Origin: Paenibacillaceae bacterium
GTDB lineage: Bacteria > Bacillota > Bacilli > Paenibacillales > NBRC-103111
Assembly (NCBI GenBank): GCA_020697475.1
Contig: JAJFMO010000199.1
Span: 1 to 6,782, forward strand
Reading direction: 5' to 3'
DNA: 6,782 nucleotides
How positions within the stretch are numbered: the first letter of the stretch is position 1; each line of letters starts with the position of its first letter. Of this stretch, positions 6,592 through 6,782 are shown one piece after another. Made by a program: the position numbers and the translations under genes. Under the pieces are notes generated by a model. The model saw only the letters and a program-made list of their open reading frames with translations. It had not been told where the DNA came from and did not search any database.

Positions 6592-6600
6592 CCCCTCTCC
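6592..6600 (-). promoter_or_regulatory. Ribosome binding site deciding a TTG start for the binding protein
   Basis: On the minus strand this reads GGAGAGGGG and is followed by 8 nt (TTATCTTC) before the TTG at 6583-6581. There is no ATG nearby in frame, and the next in-frame alternatives (GTG at 6571 and 6565) would be 20 nt or more away, so the TTG is the best supported start. The site lies within the 35-nt gap after the permease stop. Confidence 0.75.
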
Positions 6601-6618
6601 AATCAGATTAAGAAACGA

Positions 6619-6782
6619 TTATCCTTTCAGCGAGCCGATCATGATGCCCTTGACAAAATACTTTTGAACGAACGGATAAATCACCATAACAGGAACCGTG
6701 GCAACGACAATCAACGCGTATTTCAATAAATTTTCCAATTGCTGTCTGCGAACCATCTCCTCAATATTGCTGAATAGCGAAG
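6619..6782 (-). CDS. Carbohydrate ABC transporter permease, C-terminal end (partial)
   Basis: The last 53 codons of an inner-membrane permease of the MalG/LplC type run in from the right window edge and stop with TAA at 6621-6619. The visible end reads as a typical C-terminus of this family: a helix containing EEMVRRQQLENLLKYA, then one hydrophobic membrane segment (about YALIVVATVPVMVIYPF), then the closing motif QKYFVKGIMIGSLKG. That ending, in which YPF-Q-KYF-KG-GS-KG is conserved, is characteristic of Bacillota sugar-transporter permeases that import oligosaccharides with a partner permease and a lipoprotein binding protein. The binding protein follows 35 nt downstream on the same strand, as expected. 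The EAA loop that contacts the ATPase would lie further upstream, outside the window. The substrate cannot be read from this fragment. Confidence 0.92.
   Translation of the reverse strand, partial: SLFSNIEEMVRRQQLENLLKYALIVVATVPVMVIYPFVQKYFVKGIMIGSLKG

Overview
All six recognisable genes in this window lie on the minus strand and read from the right edge to the left edge. Gene content points to a Bacillota host, most likely Paenibacillus or a close relative. The reasons are a lipoprotein solute-binding protein and an LplC-like permease end of the kind abundant in that genus, strong purine-rich Shine-Dalgarno sites, several TTG/GTG starts, and roughly half G+C. The taxonomic call is inference, not a search result.

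Layout in transcription order: (1) the last 53 codons of a carbohydrate ABC transporter permease (6782-6619); (2) a complete lipoprotein sugar-binding protein (6583-4925); (3) a 520-residue protein joining an N-terminal phytanoyl-CoA-dioxygenase-like (PhyH) Fe(II)/2-oxoglutarate oxygenase domain to a C-terminal HEAT-repeat array (4906-3344); (4) a GntR/FadR-type regulator with an FCD ligand domain (3256-2564); (5) a formylglycine-type sulfatase with CSPSR active-site signature (2547-985); (6) a GH29-type alpha-L-fucosidase cut by the left window edge (946-1). Gaps between genes are 35, 18, 87, 16 and 38 nt, and each start has a Shine-Dalgarno site, so the set looks like one operon. The only gap with notable structure is the 87 nt before the regulator, which carries several inverted repeats. 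No stretch over 100 nt lacks a gene. I see no RNA gene, mobile element or CRISPR array.

Working model (inference): the lipoprotein captures a sugar or oligosaccharide outside the cell and the permease pair imports it. The sulfatase and fucosidase both lack a signal peptide, so they would remove sulfate and terminal L-fucose in the cytoplasm. The GntR protein would sense an intermediate. The oxygenase-HEAT fusion is the least explained member and may oxidise a decorated sugar or aglycone. Together this resembles a small utilisation locus for a sulfated, fucose-containing glycan in a Gram-positive host.
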